Part shown: piece after piece, positions 9,202 through 17,547 of the stretch
Layout of the letters: each line of letters begins with the position of its first letter
Position numbering within the stretch: the first letter of the stretch is position 1
Assembly (NCBI GenBank): GCA_964542455.1
Contig: CAZIUC010000011.1
Span: 1 to 64,000, forward strand
Direction: 5' to 3'
Source: PFJX01 sp964542455
Lineage (GTDB): Bacteria > Pseudomonadota > Gammaproteobacteria > Burkholderiales > Thiobacillaceae
Length of the DNA stretch: 64,000 nt
The notes under the pieces: model-generated
The model's database searches: none
Seen by the model: the letters and a program-made list of their open reading frames with translations, nothing else
What the model was told of the DNA's origin: nothing
Made by a program: the position numbers and the translations under genes

Positions 9202-9678
9202 TTACTTCGCGCCGATAAGATCCAGGAAGCCCTGCCACCAGCGTTTCCGGTTTTGCGGTACGAGGTGGCTGGGCGATAGGTCGGAAGGCGGCAATTTCGA
9301 CATTACCCAGCCTGGCAGAATCCGGTGTTTGCTGGAGCCGCATGAGGTTCCCAAGTGGTTGGGGTCGTAGATCTTGATAATGCTGGGGTCGTCGAGATTG
9401 TCGGCGTAGACGATGCCGCAATAGTCCTCATGGTGTTCACGGCGCAGCAGTACGTCGATTTCACGGGTGAACGCGGCGACATGTTCCGCGTCGGCCGGTT
9501 CGCCCGGCCGTTCCTCGCCAAGGGCATAGAGATACCAGCCCGCCCCCGTGTCCAGTCGGTCCCAGAATGCGGTGAGCTGTGACCAGGACAACAGGCTATA
9601 GAGTGTGCCGTCGAACAACTGGTCGAACTCGGAGGATTGAGCACCAAGGTGGGCGGAGGTCTGCGCGGTGGTCTGCAT
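9202..9678 (-). CDS. Conserved hypothetical protein, 158 aa
   Basis: I do not recognise the family. It is 158 aa, soluble, without signal peptide or membrane segment. It is rich in Trp, Tyr and Asp, has the segment EHHEDYCGIVYADNLDDPSI near the middle, and ends in a basic WWQGFLDLIGAK tail. The Asp/His content and the segment IKIYDPNHLG look like a compact folded domain rather than a spurious frame. It stands alone, divergent from the CbbY-type gene, and shares the palindromic terminator with pnp. A small hairpin (9684-9705) lies just upstream of its ATG. Confidence 0.75.
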   Translation of the reverse strand: MQTTAQTSAHLGAQSSEFDQLFDGTLYSLLSWSQLTAFWDRLDTGAGWYLYALGEERPGEPADAEHVAAFTREIDVLLRREHHEDYCGIVYADNLDDPSIIKIYDPNHLGTSCGSSKHRILPGWVMSKLPPSDLSPSHLVPQNRKRWWQGFLDLIGAK

Positions 9679-9683
9679 GTAGC

Positions 9684-9705
9684 GCCCTCTAGGGAAAAAG
9701 AGGGC
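9684..9705. promoter_or_regulatory. Small hairpin in the divergent 9679-9758 spacer
   Basis: GCCCTCT (9684-9690) and AGAGGGC (9699-9705) form a 7-bp stem with an A-rich loop. It lies 5 nt upstream of the minus-strand ATG at 9678, so it would sit in the leader of that mRNA and could affect translation, or it may be an operator between the two divergent genes. Confidence 0.4.
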
Positions 9706-9758
9706 GGATTGTAACCGTCAGACTCAATTTGAAAAACCTGTAAATTCAAGGAATTGCC

Positions 9759-10517
9759 ATGTTAAAAGCACTGTTGTTCGATGTCGATGGAACTCTGGCC
9801 GATACTGAGCGTGACGGCCATCGCCCAGCCTTCAATGCGGCATTTCGCGAATTTGGTATGGATTGGAATTGGGATGTCCCACTCTACGGCAAACTGCTGG
9901 CGGTGACCGGTGGAAAGGAACGGATGAAGTATTACGTCGAACACTTCTGTCCCGAGTACGTGAAGCCCGCCAACTTTGAAAACCTGGTCAGCGAACTGCA
10001 CAAGGCCAAGACCCGCCACTACACCCAATTGCTGGCGGAAGGGGGTATCCCCCTGCGCCCTGGTGTCGAACGCCTCCTGCGCGAAGCGCGTGAAGCCGGC
10101 CTGATTCTGGGCGTGGCCACCACCACAACACCGGAAAACGTCACCGCGCTATTGCGATACAGCCTGGCCAAGGATGGCGCCGACTGGTTTTCCGTGATCG
10201 CCGCCGGTGACATCGTCCCGGCCAAGAAGCCCGCCGCCGACATCTATGTCTGGGCCCTGCAACAACTCGGCCTGAGTCCCGATGAATGTCTCGCTTTCGA
10301 GGATTCCGAGAACGGTATCCGCTCATCAAAGGGCGCTGGCCTCAAGACCATAGTGACGATCAACGACTACACGCGCGATCATGATTTCACCGGCGCGCTG
10401 GCGGTCCTGACCGATCTGGGCGAGGTGGACGCTCCTTACCGCCGCCTCGATGCCGCTGGCCAGGGTGAACAGGGTTATGTCGATGTGGCGTCCCTGCGCG
10501 CCTGGCACGGCCGCTGA
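9759..10517 (+). CDS. cbbY: HAD-family phosphatase, CbbY type
   Basis: 252 aa. HAD hydrolase with the nucleophile motif DVDGT (Asp8, Asp10), motif II in VATTT, Lys in PAKKPAADIY, and acidic motif IV EDSENG. The length and pattern (GGKERM after the cap start, FEDSENGI) match CbbY/CbbX-associated phosphatases, which remove xylulose-1,5-bisphosphate, an inhibitor of Rubisco, in Calvin-cycle organisms. No Rubisco gene is in this window, so the autotrophic role is inference; the HAD assignment is firm. A beta-phosphoglucomutase-like activity is the alternative. The ATG start has GGAAT upstream. Confidence 0.88.
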   Translation: MLKALLFDVDGTLADTERDGHRPAFNAAFREFGMDWNWDVPLYGKLLAVTGGKERMKYYVEHFCPEYVKPANFENLVSELHKAKTRHYTQLLAEGGIPLRPGVERLLREAREAGLILGVATTTTPENVTALLRYSLAKDGADWFSVIAAGDIVPAKKPAADIYVWALQQLGLSPDECLAFEDSENGIRSSKGAGLKTIVTINDYTRDHDFTGALAVLTDLGEVDAPYRRLDAAGQGEQGYVDVASLRAWHGR

Positions 10518-10523
10518 GGCCGG

Positions 10524-11624
10524 TCAATCTGTCAGCTGGGCCACGGTTCTCTGGCAGGTTGCGGGGAGCGGCTCTCCCGTGCCATCCCAGGTTTCCATAT
10601 AAGCCGCCAGTTTCGGCGTATTCAGCGGAAACCGTACTACTCCCACCGAGAAGGCGCGAGCGAGTATTCGGCCGTGCAGGCTGCTGCCGCAATAGCCTTG
10701 GGCGCCGGCGATGAGGGCGCTGATGTCCCAGACATCGAGAGACTGGAACAGGTGGATCCGGCGATTGTTCAGGCGTTCGGCCAGGCGCCTGTAGACGGCG
10801 AGGTCGTCGTGCCAGGGAGCGGCGCCGGCGCGAAACAGGACCAGGCCGCATCTGCCCAGATGTTCATCGAGATGCCTGGCGAGGCGGTCGAGACTCCTGT
10901 CGTCGCCATATTCGGCGGCGAACTGGACGGCCAGATAGCCGTCCGGGAAGGTGTTTCTGACGCAGTCGGGTTCGCCCTGCCGGGCATGACGTCGGATGCG
11001 TTCGCCGAACCGAACTGGAACGCGGCTGACCGGGTCGGGCACGAGATCGGCAATGATGCCGGCGCTGGCGAGATGGCTTTGTGTGGTGTGGTCGCGCAGG
11101 CTGATCCGGTCGGCTTCGCTTATGCGCCGCAGCGCTTCGCCGCGGGTTTCCAGCGCCAGACGGTCGAATTCGACACCCCCCACGGCGCGGTATTCGAACT
11201 GGCCTGGATTGCGGAACAGCGCCTTGGCGGCGAGGTAGGGCAGGTTCGTGGCCATCCCCAGCGTTTCCCGCGCCCAGCGCCCGCGCACGGCCGGATCATC
11301 GTCGAGACGGGCGATAACAGCCTTGGCGTCCTCCGGTGTTTGCAGCATCACGGCCGCTTCATAACTTTCGCAGGTGAGCAGTTCGCCACCGACGTGCAGG
11401 ACGTCCGCGCGTTGGCGGTCCCATTCCTTAGCCAGTGAGGCGAGGGCACGCACCCGGTGCCCCCCCCAAGCGGTGAGGTCGCGGTCCGCGAGGCCGGCGA
11501 ACACCACTGGCCGGGGCAAGGCTTCCGCCGCCGCGAGATCGGCAACGGCCATGTGGGCCAGCAGGATGTCGCCAAGGTTGTGGCGATCGAAGGCGCCGAA
11601 CAGGATCAGTGGCGCATCAGACAT
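10524..11624 (-). CDS. Polysaccharide pyruvyl transferase-like protein
   Basis: 366 aa. It resembles the PS_pyruv_trans family (GT-B-like fold enzymes that put pyruvate ketals on cell-surface glycans): N-terminal LFGAFDRHNLGD, the VLHVGGE glycine motif, a middle SLRD segment, and the C-terminal GYCGSSLHGRILARAFSVGV motif with its conserved Ser/His. No other exopolysaccharide genes are nearby, so the substrate is unknown. The ATG at 11624 is used; the upstream TTG is less likely. It follows the small 95-aa gene on the same strand with an 8-nt overlap, so the two are probably cotranscribed. Confidence 0.75.
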   Translation of the reverse strand: MSDAPLILFGAFDRHNLGDILLAHMAVADLAAAEALPRPVVFAGLADRDLTAWGGHRVRALASLAKEWDRQRADVLHVGGELLTCESYEAAVMLQTPEDAKAVIARLDDDPAVRGRWARETLGMATNLPYLAAKALFRNPGQFEYRAVGGVEFDRLALETRGEALRRISEADRISLRDHTTQSHLASAGIIADLVPDPVSRVPVRFGERIRRHARQGEPDCVRNTFPDGYLAVQFAAEYGDDRSLDRLARHLDEHLGRCGLVLFRAGAAPWHDDLAVYRRLAERLNNRRIHLFQSLDVWDISALIAGAQGYCGSSLHGRILARAFSVGVVRFPLNTPKLAAYMETWDGTGEPLPATCQRTVAQLTD

Positions 11625-11904
11625 CAATCGGTCGGTAGCAAAACACGAAACGGCCCTGGCCGAAGTTGACCATCAGTGCGCCGCCGCGATTGCTGGCGTA
11701 GTCCTGCCAGCCGGGGATAGGACACTGGAAGTGGCATTCCGAGACGCCATGCGGCGATTCCAGGCCACGGTCGTTATCCCAGAATGACAGCAACATGGCG
11801 CCGCCTTGCTTCATGAGCAGGTGATCGGCGGCCTGGTTGGCGAGCTTCAGACATTGGTCGAAATTCAGATCGAGTTCATCAGCGTTGAGGTGCAAGGTTT
11901 TCAT
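11617..11904 (-). CDS. Small conserved protein, 95 aa, possible DUF5619/AF1514-like
   Basis: 95 aa from the ATG at 11904; the longer frame adds residues that look untranslated. The pattern (LNADELDLNFDQCLKLANQAADHL at the N-terminus, an FWDNDRG turn, ECHFQCP, and a C-terminal FGQGRFVFCYRP strand) suggests a small alpha/beta protein. I connect it tentatively to the AF1514-like DUF5619 family, from memory and unverified. Two cysteines in CHFQC could be functional. It overlaps the pyruvyl-transferase-like gene. Confidence 0.65.
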   Translation of the reverse strand: MKTLHLNADELDLNFDQCLKLANQAADHLLMKQGGAMLLSFWDNDRGLESPHGVSECHFQCPIPGWQDYASNRGGALMVNFGQGRFVFCYRPIDV

Positions 11905-12006
11905 GGTCAGGATTCCATGCGGGGAAGCGTGGCCGATGATAAGCCGGGCAAGACGCGCGGGCGCCATTGCTATACATTAGCGCTATCTAATATTCAGGAG
12001 CCTCAC

Positions 12007-12489
12007 ATGAACACGGATGACAAGGCCGGCCTCGCGCAGACCGCCTACGACAAGGCACTGAAATACGAACTGGATTACGGCTGCTGCCCGCAGTGTGTGC
12101 TGGCGGCGGTGCAGGAAACCGTGGGTGTGATCGAGGACAGTGTGATCAAGGCGAGCCATGGTTTATCCGGTGGTGGCGGCCTCTCCGGCGTGGGTGCCTG
12201 TGGCGCGCTCACCGGTGGCCTGATGGCGCTTTCGGCGCGGCGTGGGCGTGACCGCGACAAGCTGGACAAGGGACGCTTCATCAACAATTTCAAGAAAGGC
12301 CAGGAACTGGTGGATCGCTTCCGTGGCGAGTTTGGCGGCGTCACTTGCCAGGAACTGCAACACCAGTTCACCGGCAAGACCTACGACATGTGGAATCCGG
12401 AGGAGTACAAGGCCTTCGATGCCGCGCGCGGCGAGCAATGCGCGCGGGCGACCGCGACGGTGACCAAATGGGTGGTGGAAATGATGTAA
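12007..12489 (+). CDS. C_GCAxxG_C_C family redox-type protein
   Basis: 160 aa. The spaced cysteines fit the C_GCAxxG_C_C (Redox_active_C_1) family: CCPQC at 26-30, GACGALTGG around residue 65, a Cys in GVTCQEL and one in GEQCARA near the C-terminus. Proteins of this family are thought to bind metal or act in redox, often near thiol or sulfur metabolism genes, but the function is not established. A clear AGGAG lies upstream of the ATG. It stands between the 95-aa gene (divergent) and the phosphofructokinase gene. Confidence 0.85.
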   Translation: MNTDDKAGLAQTAYDKALKYELDYGCCPQCVLAAVQETVGVIEDSVIKASHGLSGGGGLSGVGACGALTGGLMALSARRGRDRDKLDKGRFINNFKKGQELVDRFRGEFGGVTCQELQHQFTGKTYDMWNPEEYKAFDAARGEQCARATATVTKWVVEMM

Positions 12490-12566
12490 ATCACGCGGGC
12501 CTCTGGCCTCGCCGCCGTGTCGGCATGACAATCCGGCGACACCAATAACCCTGAGTGGCGGCAGAA

Positions 12567-13658
12567 ATGACTCAAAGCATCGGCATCCTCACCTCCGGCG
12601 GCGACAGCCCCGGCCTCAACGCGGCGATTCGCGGGGTCGGCAAGGCCTGTGTGTCGCACTACGGCATGCACATCGTCGGCATTCGCGATGGCTTTCGCGG
12701 TCTCATGGAAAATCGCACTATGCCATTGGAAGGCGAACAGCTTTCCGGCATCCTCACTCTGGGCGGCACCATCCTCGGCACCAGCCGCGACAAGCCGCAC
12801 AAGATGCCGGTGAACGGCAAAGTGCAGGACATGACCGAGACCATCGTCGCCAACTACCATGCCAACGGCCTCGATTGCCTGGTCTGCCTGGGCGGCGGCG
12901 GCACCCAGAAAAACGCGCTGAGATTGCAGCAGGCCGGCCTCAACGTGGTCACCCTGCCCAAGACCATCGACAACGATGTGGCGCTGACCGATACCACCTT
13001 CGGCTTCGACACCGCCCTGGGCATCGCCACCGATGCCATCGACCGCCTGCACAGTACCGCGCACAGCCACCACCGCATCATCGTCGTCGAGATCATGGGC
13101 CACCGCGCCGGATGGCTGGCGCTGGGCGCGGGCATCGCCGGCGGCGCCGACGTGATCCTGGTGCCGGAGATACCCTACGACGTGGAGGTGGTGGCCGATG
13201 CCATCAAGGCGCGCAAACGCAAGGGCAAGCCATTCAGCATCGTTGCCGTGGCCGAAGGCGCGATTTCCCGGCAGGAGTTCGCGGCACTGCAGGCTGTCGC
13301 CGTGAAGAAGAACAAGAAGACGATCACGGTTGAACCCGAGTTGGTCTACGCCGAACGCACCTTGCGACTGGCACAGCAATTAGAGCATCTCACCGGCCTG
13401 GAAGCTCGCGTCACCATCCTCGGCCATTTGCAGCGTGGCGGCACGCCTTCCGCCGCCGATCGTCTGCTCGCCACCCGTCTCGGAACCGCCGCCGCCGACC
13501 TGATCGAGCAGCGTCAATACGGCTTCATGGTCGCCGCGCGTGGTGAATCCAGCGTGCCAGTGCGCCTGGAGGACGTCGCGGGCCAGGTCAAGACCGTGCC
13601 GCCCGACCATCCCTGGGTGGCCAGCGCGCGCGGCGTCGGCACCAGTTTCGGGGATTGA
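12567..13658 (+). CDS. 6-phosphofructokinase, probably PPi-dependent type
   Basis: 363 aa. Phosphorylates fructose-6-phosphate (or dephosphorylates the bisphosphate). The N-terminal GGDSPGLN motif, PKTIDND catalytic motif and MGHRAGWLAL segment are clear. Lys in PKTIDND, instead of Gly, is typical of PPi-linked or mixed (group III) enzymes. Oddly, the metal-binding loop reads GGGGT, where most family members have GGD(G/D)(S/T), so the usual Mg-binding Asp appears replaced by Gly. Start: ATG 12567 preferred over GTG 12555. The soluble pyrophosphatase at 25.2 kb would compete for PPi. Confidence 0.88.
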   Translation: MTQSIGILTSGGDSPGLNAAIRGVGKACVSHYGMHIVGIRDGFRGLMENRTMPLEGEQLSGILTLGGTILGTSRDKPHKMPVNGKVQDMTETIVANYHANGLDCLVCLGGGGTQKNALRLQQAGLNVVTLPKTIDNDVALTDTTFGFDTALGIATDAIDRLHSTAHSHHRIIVVEIMGHRAGWLALGAGIAGGADVILVPEIPYDVEVVADAIKARKRKGKPFSIVAVAEGAISRQEFAALQAVAVKKNKKTITVEPELVYAERTLRLAQQLEHLTGLEARVTILGHLQRGGTPSAADRLLATRLGTAAADLIEQRQYGFMVAARGESSVPVRLEDVAGQVKTVPPDHPWVASARGVGTSFGD

Positions 13659-13669
13659 TGAGCCTGCTC

Positions 13670-13692
13670 GGGCGGTGACCGCCCTGTTTGTG
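13670..13692 (+). terminator. Likely terminator after the phosphofructokinase gene
   Basis: GGGCGG-TGA-CCGCCC hairpin (13670-13684) followed by the T-rich TGTTTGTG. It lies 11 nt after the stop codon and before the sigma-28 promoter of the next gene. Confidence 0.6.
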
Positions 13693-13716
13693 GGAGCTCA
13701 TCTCCGTGTTCCGCCG

Positions 13717-13743
13717 TAAAGTTTTTCTTGGTTCTGCCGATAG
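13717..13743 (+). promoter_or_regulatory. FliA (sigma-28) promoter of the CZB chemoreceptor
   Basis: TAAAGTTT (13717-13724), 11 bp, GCCGATAG (13736-13743). This matches the flagellar class III consensus TAAAGTTT-N11-GCCGATAA at 15 of 16 positions. It ends 34 nt upstream of the chemoreceptor ATG. Confidence 0.85.
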
Positions 13744-13777
13744 GGCGCCCACTACCCTTTGAATGAGGCGCTCAACC

Positions 13778-14911
13778 ATGTTTTTTCGATCAGGACGAAA
13801 GATCGCGGAGTTGCAGCAACGTTTGCACGCCGCCAATGCTGAAAATGAGGCACTGCGTGGGGAATTGACGGAGGCGCGGGCACTGTTCGCTGACACTCGG
13901 CCCTCCGTGGTGGAAGCGGATGCCAGGGGTGCCATGTTGGTGGGGATGACACCTCATATCGGTAGTTTCAGCGATTCACTCAAAGAATCTCAGGGCTCAC
14001 TCGCCACACTTGCCCAGGCTATGCGCCAGGAAACGGAACGCGTGGTCAATGCGTGCCATACGGTGGGCGACAACCTGGGCATCATCGAACGTATGGCGAG
14101 CAGCCTCGAAGGTTTCACGCAGCGGCTCAACGCCACCTCGGACAAGGTCGGCAAGCTGCATGATCGCACCGGCGAGATCGGGGGCATCGTCAAACTGATT
14201 CAGGGCATCGCCGAGCAGACCAACCTGCTCGCCCTCAATGCCGCCATCGAGGCGGCACGGGCAGGGGAGTACGGCCGCGGCTTCGCGGTCGTGGCCGACG
14301 AAGTTCGTAAACTGGCTGATCGCACCCGCAGCGCCACCAGTGAAATATCCAGTCTGGTGCAGACAGTGCAAAACGAGGCGACCCAGGTGCGTGATCAGGT
14401 TCAGGTCGATCCGGAAAGCACACTGCTGTTTCATCAGGATGGGCAGCAGGCCTATCTTGGCATGAAGGGGCTGATGGACTCCTCGGATCGGATGATCGGC
14501 ACCATTGCCGCCAGCGCCTTGCGCAGCTTTGTGGAAACCGCCAAGGTGGATCATCTGGTGTTCAAGATGGAAATCTACAAAGTCTTCCTCGGGCTATCGA
14601 ACAAAACCGAAGCGGATTTCGCCAGTCATACCAATTGCCGTCTCGGCAAGTGGTACTACGAAGGCGACGGCAAGAGCTGTTTTTCCAAATTGCCCGGGTA
14701 TCAGGGCATCGAACCGCCTCATATCGCGGTGCATCAGCATGGTGTGAATGCCGTGCGTCATTTCCATGCGGATGAGCTGAGTGCCGGGCTGACCGACCTG
14801 GGCAAAATGGAAACCGCCAGTCTGCTCGTATTGCGCAATCTGGAAGTCATGGCGGAAAGCGGCCAGCAAGACACCAGCATTCTCTGCGCCGAAATGGTGC
14901 ACATGCATTGA
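13778..14911 (+). CDS. Soluble methyl-accepting chemotaxis protein with C-terminal CZB domain
   Basis: 377 aa from ATG 13778 (GAGG upstream); ATG 13763 is also in frame. No membrane segment. A short N-terminal coiled coil (about 5-35) is followed by the chemoreceptor signalling tip (EQTNLLALNAAIEAARAGE, then GRGFAVVADEVRKLADRT) around residues 140-190. A CZB zinc-binding domain (about 255-375) follows, with the His of KVDHLVFK, the CRLGKWYYEGDG segment and PPHIAVHQHG. CZB receptors sense zinc or hypochlorite oxidation in other bacteria. The signalling tip is near the centre of a short molecule, so the four-helix bundle is unusually small. Expression is probably with the flagellar regulon. Confidence 0.93.
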   Translation: MFFRSGRKIAELQQRLHAANAENEALRGELTEARALFADTRPSVVEADARGAMLVGMTPHIGSFSDSLKESQGSLATLAQAMRQETERVVNACHTVGDNLGIIERMASSLEGFTQRLNATSDKVGKLHDRTGEIGGIVKLIQGIAEQTNLLALNAAIEAARAGEYGRGFAVVADEVRKLADRTRSATSEISSLVQTVQNEATQVRDQVQVDPESTLLFHQDGQQAYLGMKGLMDSSDRMIGTIAASALRSFVETAKVDHLVFKMEIYKVFLGLSNKTEADFASHTNCRLGKWYYEGDGKSCFSKLPGYQGIEPPHIAVHQHGVNAVRHFHADELSAGLTDLGKMETASLLVLRNLEVMAESGQQDTSILCAEMVHMH

Positions 14912-14939
14912 GCGTGGCCGGCGGTACCTCCGGGTATCG

Positions 14940-17516
14940 CTACAACCACTTTTTCAATTCATACAACGCTTCCAGCGCCTGCTTCGGGCTGAGTTCGTCC
15001 GGGTCGATTTCCGCCAGGCGGTCGAGAGCGGGGCTGGACGGCGGCTCCGGAGTGGGGACGATCTGGGCGAAAAGGTCGCCCTGGCCGGAGGGGGCGATCT
15101 GCTGGTTTTCCAGTAGCACCAGCTTGCGTCGGGCGGCGTTTATCACCGGCGCCGGCACGCCGGCCAGGCGGGCGACCTGGAGGCCGTAGCTCTGCGAGGC
15201 GGGACCGTCTTCCACGGCGTGCAGGAAGGTGAGGCCACCGTTTTTGCCGACGCTTTCCACCGCGTCGAGGTGCACGTTGGCCAGGGCGCGGAATTCCTGG
15301 TTGAGCTGGGTCAACTCGAAATAATGGGTGGCGAACAGGGTGTAGGCGCGGGTCTTCTCGGCCATGTGGCGGGCCACGGCCCAGGCGATGCTGATGCCGT
15401 CGAAGGTGGAGGTGCCGCGGCCGATCTCGTCCATCAGGATCAGGCTGTGTTGCGTGGCGCCGTGCAGGATGCCGGCGGTTTCGGTCATTTCCACCATGAA
15501 GGTGGAGCGGCCGCCGGCGAGATCGTCGGAAGAGCCGACGCGGGTGAATATCTGGTCCACCGGGCCGATCACCGCGCGCGTCGCCGGCACGTACAGGCCA
15601 CAGCAGGCGAGCAGGACGATGTGGGCGATCTGGCGCATGTAGGTGGATTTGCCGCCCATGTTGGGGCCGGTAATCAACAACATCCGGCGGCTCGGGTTGA
15701 GGTCGAGATCGTTGGGAATAAAGGCGTCCACCCGGGTTTCCACCACCGGATGGCGGCCGGCCTCGATGCGGATGCCCCATTCCTCGCTGAATTCCGGCGC
15801 GCAATAACGGCGCTCCTCGGCCAACTCGGCGTGGCCAGACAACACATCGGCCTCGGCCACGGCGGTGGCGACCTGTTGCAAGGGGCGAAGCGCGGCGGCG
15901 AGCACTTCCAGCAATTGTTCGTAGAGCAGTTTCTCGCGCGCCAGCGCGCGTTCGGCGGCGGACAGATATTTGTCCTCGAACGCCTTCAACTCCGGCGTCA
16001 GATAGCGCTCGACGTTTTTCAGGGTCTGGCGGCGGTGGTAATCGGCCGGCACGTTCGCGGCCTGGGCACGGCTGACTTCGATGTAGAAACCGCTGACCCG
16101 GTTGTATTCCACGCGCAGATTGGCGATCCCGGTACGTTCCCGTTCGCGCGTTTCCATCTCGATCAGAAAGGAGCCGCAATCGGATTGCAGGGCGCGCAAT
16201 TCATCGAGTTCGGCGTCATATCCATCGGCGATGACGCCACCCTCGCGCAGTACCACGCCCGGTTCCGGTTTCATGGCGCGCGCCAGATGGGCCAGCGTCG
16301 CCTCCGGGAAGGCCAGGCGTTCGCACAGCGGCGCCAGCGCCGGCCCGGCGTCGGTCAACGCGGCTTGCAGCACGGGCAGACGCAACAGGCTGTCGCGCAG
16401 GCCGGAAAGGTCGCGCGGCCGCGCGCTTCTGAGGGCGACGCGGGCGGCGATGCGTTCCAGGTCGGCCATGCCCTTGAGCGCCGCGCGCGCGTTTTTCGCG
16501 GCGCCCGGCGCGTTCATCAAGGCGGCGATGGCGGCCAGGCGCTGGCGCAGCACGGCGCGGTCGCGTAGCGGATGGTGCAGCCAGTGGCGCAGGAGACGGC
16601 CGCCCAGGGCGGTGAGGCAGCGGTCCAGTTCCGAGAGCAAAGTGGGCGCTGGTTCGCCGCGCAGGGTTTCGCTGATTTCCAGGGTGCGGCGCGCGGCGGC
16701 GTCGAGCAGCACGTAGGCGCTGTCCTGTTCCAGGCTGAGGCCGTTGATGTGGGGCAGGGCGGCTTGCTGGGTGTGTTTCGCGTAATCCAGCAACAGCCCG
16801 GCGGCTGCCTGCAAGGCGGGTGCATCTTCGATGCCGAAGGCGGACAGATCGGCCACGCCGAACTGTTCCAGCAGCAGATGGCGACCGCGCTCGGCGTCGA
16901 ATTGCCAGTCCGGACGGCGGCAGAAAGCGACTTTCAGATTGGCCAGGTCCGCATGCGTGTAGTCCTCGGGCAGCAGGATTTCGGAAGGGTTGAGGCGGAT
17001 CAGTTCGGCGCCGAGGCGCTCATGGGCGATGGTCTTGGCGGCGAAACGGCCGCTGGAGAGGGTCAGCCAGGCCAGGGCCAGCGTCTGCCTCGCCGGCACA
17101 ATCGCCAGCATCACCGCGTCACGCCGGTCATCGAGCAGCGCTTCGTCGGTCACCGTCCCCGGCGTGACCAGACGCACCACCCGGCGTTCCACCGGCCCTT
17201 TCGAGGTCTTCGGGTCGCCGATCTGCTCGCAGATCGCCACCGATTCCCCGAGTCGCGCCAGCTTCGCCAGGTATTGCTCGGCCGCGTGATAGGGCACACC
17301 CGCCATTCGGATCGGCTGTCCCGCCGAGGCGCCGCGCGTGGTCAGGGTGATGTCGAGCAGGCGTGCCGCGCGCTCGGCGTCGTCATGGAACAGTTCATAG
17401 AAATCCCCCATGCGATAGAACAGCAGCATGTCGGGATGCTCGGCCTTGATGCGCCAGTACTGTTGCATCATGGGTGTGTGTTTTTCCAGGGCCGAGTCTT
17501 TTTCCTGGAGGGTCAT
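14940..17516 (-). CDS. mutS: DNA mismatch repair protein MutS
   Basis: 858 aa, normal for MutS. It recognises mismatches and starts methyl-directed or MutL-dependent repair. The mismatch-binding N-terminal domain carries the Phe-x-Glu motif (FYRMGDFYELF, residues about 33-43). Connector, lever and clamp domains follow, then the ABC ATPase with Walker A GPNMGGKST (about 615-623), the signature region SSDDLAGGRSTF, and Walker B LILMDEIGRGTST. The ATG at 17516 is chosen because MTLQEK leads directly into the family N-terminus; the longer open frame upstream belongs to the next gene's antisense register. Ends with the helix-turn-helix dimerisation tail. Confidence 0.97.
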   Translation of the reverse strand: MTLQEKDSALEKHTPMMQQYWRIKAEHPDMLLFYRMGDFYELFHDDAERAARLLDITLTTRGASAGQPIRMAGVPYHAAEQYLAKLARLGESVAICEQIGDPKTSKGPVERRVVRLVTPGTVTDEALLDDRRDAVMLAIVPARQTLALAWLTLSSGRFAAKTIAHERLGAELIRLNPSEILLPEDYTHADLANLKVAFCRRPDWQFDAERGRHLLLEQFGVADLSAFGIEDAPALQAAAGLLLDYAKHTQQAALPHINGLSLEQDSAYVLLDAAARRTLEISETLRGEPAPTLLSELDRCLTALGGRLLRHWLHHPLRDRAVLRQRLAAIAALMNAPGAAKNARAALKGMADLERIAARVALRSARPRDLSGLRDSLLRLPVLQAALTDAGPALAPLCERLAFPEATLAHLARAMKPEPGVVLREGGVIADGYDAELDELRALQSDCGSFLIEMETRERERTGIANLRVEYNRVSGFYIEVSRAQAANVPADYHRRQTLKNVERYLTPELKAFEDKYLSAAERALAREKLLYEQLLEVLAAALRPLQQVATAVAEADVLSGHAELAEERRYCAPEFSEEWGIRIEAGRHPVVETRVDAFIPNDLDLNPSRRMLLITGPNMGGKSTYMRQIAHIVLLACCGLYVPATRAVIGPVDQIFTRVGSSDDLAGGRSTFMVEMTETAGILHGATQHSLILMDEIGRGTSTFDGISIAWAVARHMAEKTRAYTLFATHYFELTQLNQEFRALANVHLDAVESVGKNGGLTFLHAVEDGPASQSYGLQVARLAGVPAPVINAARRKLVLLENQQIAPSGQGDLFAQIVPTPEPPSSPALDRLAEIDPDELSPKQALEALYELKKWL

Positions 17517-17547
17517 TGCGGGTGATCTACCGAGAGGAAGGAGGCGT

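Noticed and set aside
15219..16568. 449-aa open frame on the plus strand opposite mutS
   Set aside because: It is rich in His, Gly and Gln as expected for the antisense of a GC-rich gene, has no recognisable domain, and mutS on the other strand is certain.
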